Part shown: one piece after another, positions 35,568 through 44,775 of the stretch | Numbering within the stretch: the first letter of the stretch is position 1 | How the letters are laid out: every line of letters begins with the position of its first letter | Assembly (NCBI RefSeq): GCF_002368415.1 | Contig: NZ_AP018290.1 | Coordinates: 9,353,717 to 9,417,716, forward strand | Source: Calothrix sp. NIES-4105 | GTDB taxonomy: Bacteria > Cyanobacteriota > Cyanobacteriia > Cyanobacteriales > Nostocaceae | Length of the DNA: 64,000 bases | Reading direction: 5' to 3' | Notes under the pieces: model-generated | Databases searched by the model: none | What the model was told of the DNA's origin: nothing | Seen by the model: the letters and a program-made list of their open reading frames with translations, nothing else | Position numbers and translations under genes: made by a program

Positions 35568-37454
35568 ATGCCAACTTATCCAAACTATCCATTTGATATT
35601 AAAGAAATAATACTTGAAAATCAAAATGCACCTAACATTGTAACCTACTTGGTTTCAAGTAATGCACCAACAAGTGTTGAAATTACTAACGAAAAACATG
35701 TTGACGGTAGTAATCAAAAGTTAATTGTTGATGATACTCCTGATGTAACGCGCGAAAAGCTTGCAAAAATAGCCGAGTTTTTGACTAACAATAAAAATGA
35801 AGCGGAAATTGTAATTCATATACATGGATATAATACGAGAGTAAAAGATTTTGAAAACTGGGTAAGAGAAATACAGCAGTATATTACTACGGATAAATCT
35901 ATCAACAAAAAGACAATTGCTTTTATTGGTTATTACTGGCCTTCAGAATATATTAATTTCAAATCAGATAATAAAGATGAATTGGTAACTAGTCACCTTG
36001 GAAAAGCGATTAGGAGTCAACCAATATTTTTCAAAACAATTTATAATTATTCTAGCTTAGGGCTAATAGCTGCTTTCGCTTTTATATTAGCGCTTTCTGG
36101 TTTAAGTATCAATGATAGTTTTTCCTTTTCCTTTTCCGGTTTTGCATTCTTTTTATTTACATTAGGAATTGCCTTTTTTGCCTGTTTATTTGGTTATGTT
36201 CTATGTGCTATATTACTAAGAGTTTCAATTTACTTTCGAGATAGTTACCGCGCTGTTAACTATGGAGTGCCAGATTTAGTAGAGTTTATTCGTCAAATAG
36301 ATAATGCAATTATAGACCAGGCGCCTGGAGAAAGGCGAGATCAGAAGAAATGGAATTTCTCTCAGGAGGGAAATCCTAGAATTAAGCTATCTTTTATCGC
36401 TCATAGTATGGGTGCATTCGTCACCACAAACGTAATTCGTATTCTCTCAGATATCTTCGATGAGAACTCAATTCCGAAATTTAGTCAAGGTAATGTTGAA
36501 ATAGAACCATCACCAAACATTGGTAATGTATTTTCGTTAGGTCGTTTAGTTTTAGCTTCACCAGATATACCTATCGAGACTATAATGCCAGAAAGGTCTA
36601 ATTTTTTGCGTTCTTCATTACGTCGTTTTAACGAATCTTATTTATTTAGTAACCAAGGAGATGTCATCCTGCGAGTTGCATCAACCGCAGCTAACTATAT
36701 AAGTTTTCCTGCAAATACTTATGACCGAGGTTTTAGACTAGGTAACGTCGTAGTTGATAGTCGTATTCCTGCAAATTCCGTCATAGTACCAATGAATTAT
36801 GGTATTATTAATCAAAGTCATAACGATGGTAGTGTAGACTCTAATGCTAGAAGTGCCATGACGAAAATAGGTATTGTTTCTGACAACACGTTAAAAACAT
36901 TATCAGACATTTTGTCAAACAATAGTAAAGTGACTCAAAACAATGCAATAGCAGGATTATTTACCTACTTTGACTGTACAGATTACAAAGATAAGATTTA
37001 CAAAGACAATAAACTCGTTAGTGACAAACCAGAGGGTGTTTTAACTAGAGCATTACGCAAAGACGTACTTTCCTTTTGGGATTGCCTAATTCTAATTTTT
37101 GATTCCATCATAATTGAAAAAAATGTTCATGGAGGATACTTCCAAGGTGATTTAAGCAGGAAAATGCTTTATAGGTTAGCATTTTTAGGATATAAAGACC
37201 TTTTATTATCCTTAAAAGATGAACCTGATTATCAGGAAATAATTGAAAAAATTGAAGCTTCAATAAATACCGAAACAATTCAAACCTCCTTACAAAATCA
37301 AAATGTAGAATTAGATGCTCAAAAAGAAGCGATGATTAAATTATCACGATTTTTATCGCAAAAGTGCGAAGATAAAGGAATTAAAGTATTTTTGGCGCCG
37401 GAGCGATACCTTGTAGACATGTTAGGAAAAGAGCGAAACCGTAAAGGGTACTAA
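35568..37454 (+). CDS. Alpha/beta hydrolase with membrane insertion, 628 aa
   Basis: The core begins near residue 85 (IVIHIHGYNTRVKDF, the oxyanion strand), is interrupted by two long hydrophobic segments at about 163-220 (LGLIAAFAFILALSGL and FFLFTLGIAFFACLFGYVLCAILL), and resumes with the nucleophile elbow FIAHSMGAFV near 280. The layout resembles DUF900-type hydrolases (lipase or esterase-like) but anchored in a membrane. The C-terminal 200 residues are helical and unrecognised. Substrate unknown. ATG 35568. Confidence 0.8.
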   Translation: MPTYPNYPFDIKEIILENQNAPNIVTYLVSSNAPTSVEITNEKHVDGSNQKLIVDDTPDVTREKLAKIAEFLTNNKNEAEIVIHIHGYNTRVKDFENWVREIQQYITTDKSINKKTIAFIGYYWPSEYINFKSDNKDELVTSHLGKAIRSQPIFFKTIYNYSSLGLIAAFAFILALSGLSINDSFSFSFSGFAFFLFTLGIAFFACLFGYVLCAILLRVSIYFRDSYRAVNYGVPDLVEFIRQIDNAIIDQAPGERRDQKKWNFSQEGNPRIKLSFIAHSMGAFVTTNVIRILSDIFDENSIPKFSQGNVEIEPSPNIGNVFSLGRLVLASPDIPIETIMPERSNFLRSSLRRFNESYLFSNQGDVILRVASTAANYISFPANTYDRGFRLGNVVVDSRIPANSVIVPMNYGIINQSHNDGSVDSNARSAMTKIGIVSDNTLKTLSDILSNNSKVTQNNAIAGLFTYFDCTDYKDKIYKDNKLVSDKPEGVLTRALRKDVLSFWDCLILIFDSIIIEKNVHGGYFQGDLSRKMLYRLAFLGYKDLLLSLKDEPDYQEIIEKIEASINTETIQTSLQNQNVELDAQKEAMIKLSRFLSQKCEDKGIKVFLAPERYLVDMLGKERNRKGY

Positions 37455-37694
37455 TAGGTACTAATAGGTACATAGAGATAAAATTTATCACGTTTCTCTA
37501 TCGATTGGAAGAAGGATTTACTCTCAAGTATTGGTAATCTACCGACAATAGATTGAAAGTAAGGGCAACAGATAAACAAGGAGTTACAGAACAAATTGTT
37601 AAGGCAGTGATGATTAGCACAAGCTTCCAACAAGGGGTATCATTTACTACCTATGGTCGAGTTATTCAAGAAATAAAACCATAGAACAAGTTTG

Positions 37695-38915
37695 ATGTTA
37701 TCACAGCTATTTATTATTGCTGGAACCCTTCTTTTAGCAAGCATCTTTGCTAATAAAGCCGCAATTAAATTTGGAGTTCCCGCGCTTATTTTAGTTCTAG
37801 CAATTGGTATATTAGCTGGTTCGGAGGGAATTGGCGGCATTTATTTTGATGACCCTGTATTGACCCAGATGGTTGGGGATGTAGCGCTGACACTGATTCT
37901 ATTTGCAGGTGGGCTAGAAACAGATTGGAGACAAATTCGTCCTGTTATTTATCAAGGATTGATTTTGTCAACTGCTGGAGTCGCAATTACAGCGGTAATG
38001 GTTGGCTTGTTTGCTTGGTTCATACTCGGTTCCTTCTCATCCTTTAATATTGGATTTGCAGGAATTAATTGGCAGCAAGGGTTATTATTAGGCGCCGTTG
38101 TCTCATCCACGGATGCTGCGGCTGTATTTTCGATACTACGTGCGAGTAACCTGCAACTAAAGGGAAATTTACAGCCTTTATTAGAATTAGAATCGGGTAG
38201 TAACGACCCAATGGCAGTATTGCTTACAACAGAATTAATAAAAATTCTGACTACATCTAATGCATCATTCACTTCCCTTGCTGTATCACTAATTCAACAA
38301 CTAACTGTAGGAATGATAATTGGCTACGGTGGAGGAAGAGGAATAGTTTGGGTATTAAATAATATAAGACTTACTACTCAAGGGTTGTATCCTGTTGCAA
38401 CCTTAGCTTTGATGCTGCTAATATCTGGAGTTACAACAGTTTTTGGAGGCAACGGTTTTTTAGCTGTATATATCGCAGGAGTTGTAATAGGTAATCTTGA
38501 ATTTATCTGTCGAGAAAATATTATTAGCTTTCATGATGGTTTAAGTTGGTTGATGCAAATTATAATGTTTCTTGTTTTAGGTTTACTTGTCTTTCCATCA
38601 CAACTATTATCAATTTCATTAATTGGGTTAGCAATTGCCCTATTTCTCATCTTTATTGCTCGTCCCATAACTGTTTTTCTGTGTCTTTTGCCATTTAATA
38701 TTAACTCACGCGAGAAGATTTTCATCGCTTGGGGAGGGTTAAGGGGAGCGGTGCCAATTATCCTAGCAACCTTTCCTTTAGCTGCAGGAATTGCTGATGC
38801 CACTCAACTATTTAATGTTGTCTTTTTTGTTGTTCTGATTTCTGTGTTAGCTCAGGGTTTATCATTGGCTCATGTAGCCCGTTTGCTTCAATTATCAAGG
38901 ACTGATACTTTATAA
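37695..38915 (+). CDS. CPA1-type cation/proton antiporter
   Basis: 406 residues, about 12 membrane helices. Core motifs: VLAIGILAGSEGIGG, LILFAGGLETD, and VSSTDAAAVFSIL with the transport Asp, plus SGSNDPMAVLL. Resembles CvrA/NhaP2 potassium/proton antiporters but lacks their C-terminal TrkA-C domain. ATG 37695 is preferred over in-frame TTG 37692. Located in the plasma or thylakoid membrane; ion (Na or K) not decidable here. Confidence 0.9.
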   Translation: MLSQLFIIAGTLLLASIFANKAAIKFGVPALILVLAIGILAGSEGIGGIYFDDPVLTQMVGDVALTLILFAGGLETDWRQIRPVIYQGLILSTAGVAITAVMVGLFAWFILGSFSSFNIGFAGINWQQGLLLGAVVSSTDAAAVFSILRASNLQLKGNLQPLLELESGSNDPMAVLLTTELIKILTTSNASFTSLAVSLIQQLTVGMIIGYGGGRGIVWVLNNIRLTTQGLYPVATLALMLLISGVTTVFGGNGFLAVYIAGVVIGNLEFICRENIISFHDGLSWLMQIIMFLVLGLLVFPSQLLSISLIGLAIALFLIFIARPITVFLCLLPFNINSREKIFIAWGGLRGAVPIILATFPLAAGIADATQLFNVVFFVVLISVLAQGLSLAHVARLLQLSRTDTL

Positions 38916-39043
38916 TATTATATTTATATTTGACTCTTAACTATTAATAACTGGCTATTAATAAAATTAGAGAAAATTTGAATACCATATCGTGTATAGT
39001 GCGTAGGAAATAGTCATGCAAATTAGTGCTGGATAACCTTACT

Positions 39044-39460
39044 ATGAGTAAAGTTTTAACAACCTTAACTGTAATAAATCATGCAGACCAGATTCGCGCC
39101 GAATGTGGAACTATATCACCAAAACAAGTACGTTCCGTTACACTTGAAAATGTATTAGTAAATACTCGCGCTACGACGTTATGCTTACCAGCAGATATTA
39201 TTGCTCAACTAGGCTTAGAATTTTTAAAACAAGCCTATGTAGAAACTGCGACAGGTATTGAGCAAACTCGAATTTTCCAAGATGCCACTATTTCCCTTTG
39301 CGGAAGAGAAGGAACCTTGGATTGTTTAGAACTACCAGCAGGACGCGATGGAATTTTAGGTATGATTCCACTAGAAGCATTAGGTATAGAATTAGACTTA
39401 ATAAATCAAAATCTGAAAGTATTACCTACTAGTTCAACAGACACATACTTGACTATTTAA
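39044..39460 (+). CDS. Retropepsin-like protein without the catalytic Asp
   Basis: 138 residues from ATG 39044. The fold signature VLVNTRATTLCLPADIIAQLGL lines up with the aspartic protease motif VDTGAT, but D is replaced by N and G by R, so proteolysis is unlikely. The later hydrophobic-Gly motif (DGILGMIPLEALGIELDLI) is intact. Related small retropepsin-like proteins are common in cyanobacteria with unknown targets; this one is probably a structural or binding relic. Confidence 0.7.
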   Translation: MSKVLTTLTVINHADQIRAECGTISPKQVRSVTLENVLVNTRATTLCLPADIIAQLGLEFLKQAYVETATGIEQTRIFQDATISLCGREGTLDCLELPAGRDGILGMIPLEALGIELDLINQNLKVLPTSSTDTYLTI

Positions 39461-39659
39461 TGAAGCCTAATTTTAACTTACGTAAAGGCGCCATTTATAT
39501 TATTTGTTAAATCAAAATTATCTGAACGGCGCCGTATAATATTTGTGACACCATAAACACTCATGTTGCAGGTGCCATCGCTGAGGTTTGACCTATTTAT
39601 ACTACTGCTTTTCAACGTTCACGCCTATAATTAGAGTATAAAAAGCAGGCTGTTAACAC

Positions 39660-40022
39660 ATGGCTGAAATTGTTACCCTTCAACTTCCTCTATACTTGGC
39701 GCAAAGAGCAAAAAAAATAGCTGCTCTTAATCATCGGCAGTTGGAAGATTTACTAATCGAATTCATAGACCGTGCAATAACAGAACTACCTGTAGAGTCA
39801 CTACCTGATGAGCAAGTTTTGGCTTTATGTGAGATGCAGATGGAAACTGAGCAGCAAGAACTTTTTAGTGATTTACTAGCGCGTAATACTGAAGGACAGC
39901 TTAATGAGGTAGAAACTCAGCAGCTAGAGGAACTCATGCAGGTGTATCGGCGTGGCTTAGTTCGCAAAGCAAGAGCATTAAAAGTAGCAGTAGAACGTGG
40001 CTTAAAATCATCCTTATATTAA
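39660..40022 (+). CDS. Antitoxin-like partner of an HNH nuclease, 120 aa
   Basis: 120 residues, helical and acidic, with AEIVTLQLPLYLAQRAKKIAAL at the start and YRRGLVRKARALKVAVERGL at the end. In cyanobacteria this protein normally precedes a full HNH endonuclease gene. Here only the nuclease tail follows, directly after the TAA. Its present role is therefore unclear. Confidence 0.7.
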   Translation: MAEIVTLQLPLYLAQRAKKIAALNHRQLEDLLIEFIDRAITELPVESLPDEQVLALCEMQMETEQQELFSDLLARNTEGQLNEVETQQLEELMQVYRRGLVRKARALKVAVERGLKSSLY

Positions 40023-40205
40023 GTGCAATGGCTCGCCCAAATCTGGTCTGAACATTTTTATTGGACTCAAGATGGTTTGCGTATTGTGGGCAAAACACCT
40101 ACTGGTCGTGCAACAGCTATAGCCTTACATTTGAGCGATGACCCGGATGCCCTCGAAGTTCGCAGTTATTGGGTGCTTGCTGGATGGCACCCTCCAGAAG
40201 ATTAA
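40023..40205 (+). pseudogene. C-terminal remnant of an HNH endonuclease
   Basis: The 60 codons read QWLAQIWSEHFYWTQDGL, then RIVGKTPTGRATAIAL and a GWHPPED end. This matches the last third of cyanobacterial HNH nucleases (pattern WxEHFxW, GxTPTGRAT, ending HPP). The entire HNH core with its Cys and His residues is missing. The fragment begins at a GTG right after the partner gene stop, consistent with a deletion of about 300 bp that removed the start and active site. Family match is from memory. Confidence 0.7.
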
Positions 40206-40315
40206 CGCTTGGTAAGTTCGCAGTATATATGTATTGATTAACTTGATTGTGTTTATGTTAGTTCGGCGTACTTGGTGGGAACTATACGAATAAGTACAAA
40301 CAAATATTAAAAATT

Positions 40316-40684
40316 ATGAATAACATCGGGGATTTGCTGCATCCCTCTCTCGAACAATTGGTTCGGGAGATTAAAGCATTTAATCACGCTTGGAAGGCAA
40401 CAAGCGAGTTATTCGGGAAAGACTCACCCTTTTCTACTTCAACGCGCGATTTAAAAAACTGTTTGCAGGTGCGTTTGCTTTTGAGTTATGCACCTGAGCA
40501 GGTTTATCTGGCTATTGACACAAAAGCTGAAGCGTCAGAACCTTTATACGGGTTACGTCTAAGACAACCTATTGGGGAATGGAAAGATGCAGACCATTTG
40601 CCAGTGAGGGTAGTTGAAGAGTGGGTACAAAAAAAGTGGCTAACACTCAGAGAAGTAGAAAAGTTTAAAAAAATACAAGGGTGA
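40316..40684 (+). CDS. Small first gene of the Zorya-like operon, 122 aa
   Basis: 122 residues, soluble, alpha/beta, beginning MNNIGDLLHPSLEQLVREIK and ending EEWVQKKWLTLREVEKF. Not recognised. Its stop is 3 bp before the ZorA-like start, so it is very probably translated with zorA. Standard Zorya operons begin with zorA, so this is an extra component, perhaps an accessory or regulatory protein. Confidence 0.7.
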   Translation: MNNIGDLLHPSLEQLVREIKAFNHAWKATSELFGKDSPFSTSTRDLKNCLQVRLLLSYAPEQVYLAIDTKAEASEPLYGLRLRQPIGEWKDADHLPVRVVEEWVQKKWLTLREVEKFKKIQG

Positions 40685-40687
40685 TGT

Positions 40688-42655
40688 ATGGGATTAGCAA
40701 AGATTTGGGACATTGTTTGGGATAATAGCCTTTTTCATTGGGCTACGGCAATTGTGGTGTTTATTGCTGTATGCGTTGAGTTATATACAGTATGGCAGTA
40801 TTGGAAGTCTGATTGTGGAATTACTGGCGCCGCAGTTAAATCTCTGAAAAATCCCAAGCAGAAGGAAGATAGAAGTATTCGCCGATGGAAGCAGGAACAT
40901 TTACAAATTAATAATGAAGGCGCCGTTGTCAAACAAGATAATAAATATATATTGATAAAGTATCCAGAAGTTTTATTACGCCCCGTTCCTCGAAGTTCTT
41001 TACGCTTCGTTACTACTCTGTGTACAGCCATCGGTGTTTTAGGAACCTTTTACGGAATACAAGAAGGGTTACAGGGAATAAATTTAGAGACTAGTAGTTC
41101 TGAGCAATTGATGGCTTCGAGTAAGGAATTGTTAGTAGGGATGAAGACAGCATTCTCTACTTCCTTGATGGGACTTGGTTCAGGTAGCTTTTTTACTTTA
41201 GTATTATTCTTTTGTGAATCGTTACGACAAAAACGACGTGATGATTTACGTAAACAGTTAAGTATAGCCACAGTTCCGATAGCAGCAAACAATGACAGTA
41301 AAGAAGTCGCACTGCAACTAAGTCAGGTAGCAAGTAAATTAGACAATATTAGCGCTGAAGCAATAGGTGATGCTGTAGGAAAAAGTATTGCAGAACAACT
41401 GCAAGGACTACAGCAACTAAGTTCTACTGCTATCGGTGAAGCAGTGGGTAGAAAAGTTTTACCAGCATTACAAGAAATTTACAAAGAACAGAAGCAAATT
41501 AGAGAATTACAGCAAAACCAAGGGCAAAGAGTTTTAGAACAACTTATCAGGGACTTGCGAGTAGATTTGATTGAACCGCTAGCTCAGAAATTAGACGATA
41601 GCGCTAATTTAACAAGAGAAGCTTCTCAAGCAGTGCAAAAACTGCACCAAGAATTAGGCGGTATTACTACAAGTTTAGCAAGTTCTATTGTAACAATTCA
41701 GAATTTTCAAGAAAAGACATTAGGTGACTTACAAAATTTTGCTGAGAATTTAAAAAATACTTTAAGTACCTTTCAGAGTGAGACAAAGGGCGTTTTAGAA
41801 CAAACCGGAGCAGAAATTAATCGCGCGGTTGAAAAAAGCATTCAGGGAATGGAGTTACAACGTACAGCTTTTGAAGAAAGTGCAAACGAAGCCGCAAATA
41901 CATTCCGAGGTATTCGAGAAGAGCTTCAAACCGCATTACAACAGAGAGCAGAAATTGAGAAGCAAATGCTGCAAGAAACTCATACAAAAATCACCGATAT
42001 TCTTGCACAAGCAAATACAGCCTTCCGCGAGCAAACAAACACTCTAACCACAGTTGGTAATGAAGCTAGCCAATTTATGAATAGTGCTAAGGAGAATTTA
42101 GTAGATACACTGACCGCTACTCGTGAAGTAGTACAAGATGATTTAACTAAATTTAGACAGGAATATCAAATCAACCTTCAAAATTTCTTTGAAACACAAA
42201 ATAATTTACTAGAGAATACGTTAGGTCAGCAACGTAATGGGTTAGCTGAAGTTGTAGAAAATCTAGATAAAACATTTAAAGAAGAAGCAAGTAGACGCAG
42301 TGAGTTAACAAAAGAAGTAGACCAAACTTTTATAAAACTTCATAAAGCTGCTGAAGAGGTTAACAGATTAGCAATTGCATCTGGACTTCATGATACTCAA
42401 CGTTTGACACAATTACAACTATTTTCTCAAGATATAGGTACGCAAATACAAATTGTAAATAATTCTTACAGTGAAATGGCTTCTACTTTCCGAGAAACTC
42501 TACAGGATTGGAAAAACCACTTTGCAGTTTCACGAGAAAATTTCTTCAGTAAAGCTGATTCTGCAATGGCTGATGTTTGCTCAGAATTACTAAAAACTGC
42601 CAACTTCTTGGTTGATGTTAACGACAATCGTAACATTATGAACAGGGGCAATTAA
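40688..42655 (+). CDS. ZorA-like MotA/ExbB-type membrane protein
   Basis: 655 residues. Hydrophobic helices at about 17-38, 105-125 and 150-177 (SLRFVTTLCTAIGVLGTFYG, LLVGMKTAFSTSLMGLGSG) form a MotA/TolQ/ExbB-type unit. From about 190 onward it is a long coiled coil (KLDNISAEAIGDAVG and onward), the ZorA layout of a proton channel with a cytoplasmic tail. In Zorya, ZorA5-ZorB2 is a membrane motor that senses phage attack. One base separates its stop from the ZorB-like ATG. Assignment is by architecture and operon order. Confidence 0.8.
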   Translation: MGLAKIWDIVWDNSLFHWATAIVVFIAVCVELYTVWQYWKSDCGITGAAVKSLKNPKQKEDRSIRRWKQEHLQINNEGAVVKQDNKYILIKYPEVLLRPVPRSSLRFVTTLCTAIGVLGTFYGIQEGLQGINLETSSSEQLMASSKELLVGMKTAFSTSLMGLGSGSFFTLVLFFCESLRQKRRDDLRKQLSIATVPIAANNDSKEVALQLSQVASKLDNISAEAIGDAVGKSIAEQLQGLQQLSSTAIGEAVGRKVLPALQEIYKEQKQIRELQQNQGQRVLEQLIRDLRVDLIEPLAQKLDDSANLTREASQAVQKLHQELGGITTSLASSIVTIQNFQEKTLGDLQNFAENLKNTLSTFQSETKGVLEQTGAEINRAVEKSIQGMELQRTAFEESANEAANTFRGIREELQTALQQRAEIEKQMLQETHTKITDILAQANTAFREQTNTLTTVGNEASQFMNSAKENLVDTLTATREVVQDDLTKFRQEYQINLQNFFETQNNLLENTLGQQRNGLAEVVENLDKTFKEEASRRSELTKEVDQTFIKLHKAAEEVNRLAIASGLHDTQRLTQLQLFSQDIGTQIQIVNNSYSEMASTFRETLQDWKNHFAVSRENFFSKADSAMADVCSELLKTANFLVDVNDNRNIMNRGN

Positions 42656-42656
42656 G

Positions 42657-43331
42657 ATGACTGATTTTACTACTAGTGGGTTAGACACAGATATTAGCGA
42701 AGAAGATGATAGTAGTGTTTATCTTTCTATCGGTGACTTGATGTCTGGTTTATTAATGTTTTTCGCATTGTTATTTATTACAGCATTACTCCAGCTTGCA
42801 GAAAAAGATGAACCTAAAAGGGTAGTTATTGGTAATGTTGTAGAAGCAATGCAAAGCAAAAATATAGATGTACAAGTTAATCCAGAAAATGGTGATATAA
42901 GTATTAGAGAATCAATATTGTTTGATAAAGGTAGCGCCGAATTAAAACTACAAGGCAAAGCTTTCCTTCGTGACTTTATTCCTGCTTATAGTCATGTAAT
43001 TTTATCAAAACCGGAATTTGATAAAGAAGTTAGCCGTGTCGTTATCGAGGGTCATACTAGTTCGGCTGGAGATTACAAAGATAATATGGAACTTAGTTTA
43101 CAGCGTTCTGCATCAGTGACTCGATTTATCTTTAATGAAATGAAATTTTCCAAGCAAGAACGCTTTAGCAGAAAAATTTTAGCTGCTGGGCGTGGCGAAA
43201 TAGAAGCAGAAGAACGCTATGATAAACCATCCGACCGTAAAGTTGTTTTTCGTTTTCAATTTCGTAGTGAAGAGATTGGTAATAAACTTGGTAAAAATAC
43301 TTCTAAAAATAATCAAGTATCTGAAAAATGA
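42657..43331 (+). CDS. ZorB-like MotB/OmpA-type protein
   Basis: 224 residues. A short cytoplasmic N terminus leads to one membrane helix, SIGDLMSGLLMFFALLFITAL; D27 in GDLMSG is placed like the proton-binding Asp of MotB/ZorB. A periplasmic OmpA-like peptidoglycan-binding domain follows (ESILFDKGSAELKLQG, VVIEGHTSSAGDYKDNMELS, KILAAGRGEIEAE). It acts as the stator partner of the ZorA-like protein. It overlaps the next gene by 4 bp. Confidence 0.85.
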   Translation: MTDFTTSGLDTDISEEDDSSVYLSIGDLMSGLLMFFALLFITALLQLAEKDEPKRVVIGNVVEAMQSKNIDVQVNPENGDISIRESILFDKGSAELKLQGKAFLRDFIPAYSHVILSKPEFDKEVSRVVIEGHTSSAGDYKDNMELSLQRSASVTRFIFNEMKFSKQERFSRKILAAGRGEIEAEERYDKPSDRKVVFRFQFRSEEIGNKLGKNTSKNNQVSEK

Positions 43332-44773
43332 ATTTTGATTTTCCTACTCCTAGTTCACAAAAATTAAAAACTACTATCCCAAGCAGATTAATTGAGGTTG
43401 CTAGTAAATTACCAGCTTCGCAAATCTCTTTACCAAGTGTTGATAAAGTACTCCAAGCCATTCAAACAGGTAATGAACGTCAAATTACAAGCCTAGAATG
43501 GATTTATTGTATTCATGCGAAGGCAAAATGGGATAAACAAAATCCTCAAAGTAGTTATCTAACTTCTAAAGATATCTGGAGAATTGCTATAAACAACTCA
43601 TGGTTACAAAAACAACTCTTATGGCGCCTAGCTCTATATCATAATAACCAAGGAGAGAAAGTATTAGCAAAATCTCTTGCTGATTCTTTTGACATATTTG
43701 TAAATTCTCCTTTAGCTAATACATTACTACCAGTGCGAATTCTTCTAGCACTCCGTACTCAAGAGCCAGGTTTAGAATTAGTAAAAATAGCTTGTCAACA
43801 AAATTTAAATTACAGTAGTTTACAAAATCAGCTTCACCATGACATACCTAGTTGGATAGAAAAACTTAACTTTCTAAAATATGTTTCGTCCTATTTTTGT
43901 AAACTTGTTTTGCCAACCGAACAACAAGTAAATTGGCTGTTAACCTGTTTGGATGAAATGTCAGTACAACTGCAACTAGAGTCAGTTAATTATCTACTTA
44001 CCCATGTTTCTAAAGAATTAGCAAGTCAACATCCGCAGTTAGTTGATTGGTTACAACGAAACTACCGTAACGGCGCCGGATGGAATTTACTAACAGAGCA
44101 AGCAAAACAGGCTTTGCGTGAGTGGATTGGTTCAATTAACTATAATGATTTTCAAAATTTGGTAATTTTGATTTTAGAAAGGCGCCGACTAGAGGGTAGA
44201 GCAAAGGAGCAGCTACAAAAGCGAAAAGAGTTTTGGGCGAACTATAGTAACCGTTTTGAGCGTATTCGCATTCTCATACCAGAAGATTATTTTACAGTTA
44301 TCAGTGGTAGATTTAGGCAAGATGAAGATGTTCATGCTCTACAAAAAGATGGCAGTGATGCAACAGAAGTTTGTATTTTTGATTTTGGCAGTTTTTTGGT
44401 TGTAGAATTTTTTCATGGACGTGGTAGCGAAACTAGGCTTATTCACAAAAGCGATGAAGTTGAAAGGAAACTTTTTGGTTCCTTACCTATTTCAATTAAA
44501 CGCATTCGCAATATTCCAGGCGAGGCACATGACCATGTTATTTGTTGGCAATGGGATTGTGAAAGATGGCTAAGACAAAATAGTATTTTGCCTAATGAAG
44601 GTACATCCTACTTCAAAGGTTTACCAGAAAGGTTTGGTAAGTATAACCCAGTAACCGGACTTGTTACACCTTCACTCGACAAACAGCGAGAGCGAGATTT
44701 TCAACTACAAGGGTGGCGTAAAGTAATTTCTCAACTAGAGCGAGAAGCTAGAGATTATTGTAACAACATTTGA
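43328..44773 (+). CDS. ZorC-like EH_signature-domain protein
   Basis: 481 residues, helical N-terminal region, then the EH_signature region around 290-400 (KEFWANYSNRFERIRILIP, FDFGSFLVVEFFHGRGSE), the domain of ZorC in type I Zorya. ZorC is thought to help recognise invading DNA in the cytosol together with ZorD. It overlaps the ZorB-like stop by 4 bp (ATGA). It is the last gene of the operon; the next genes are on the opposite strand, so no ZorD helicase/nuclease is encoded here. Confidence 0.78.
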   Translation: MNFDFPTPSSQKLKTTIPSRLIEVASKLPASQISLPSVDKVLQAIQTGNERQITSLEWIYCIHAKAKWDKQNPQSSYLTSKDIWRIAINNSWLQKQLLWRLALYHNNQGEKVLAKSLADSFDIFVNSPLANTLLPVRILLALRTQEPGLELVKIACQQNLNYSSLQNQLHHDIPSWIEKLNFLKYVSSYFCKLVLPTEQQVNWLLTCLDEMSVQLQLESVNYLLTHVSKELASQHPQLVDWLQRNYRNGAGWNLLTEQAKQALREWIGSINYNDFQNLVILILERRRLEGRAKEQLQKRKEFWANYSNRFERIRILIPEDYFTVISGRFRQDEDVHALQKDGSDATEVCIFDFGSFLVVEFFHGRGSETRLIHKSDEVERKLFGSLPISIKRIRNIPGEAHDHVICWQWDCERWLRQNSILPNEGTSYFKGLPERFGKYNPVTGLVTPSLDKQRERDFQLQGWRKVISQLEREARDYCNNI

Positions 44774-44775
44774 AG

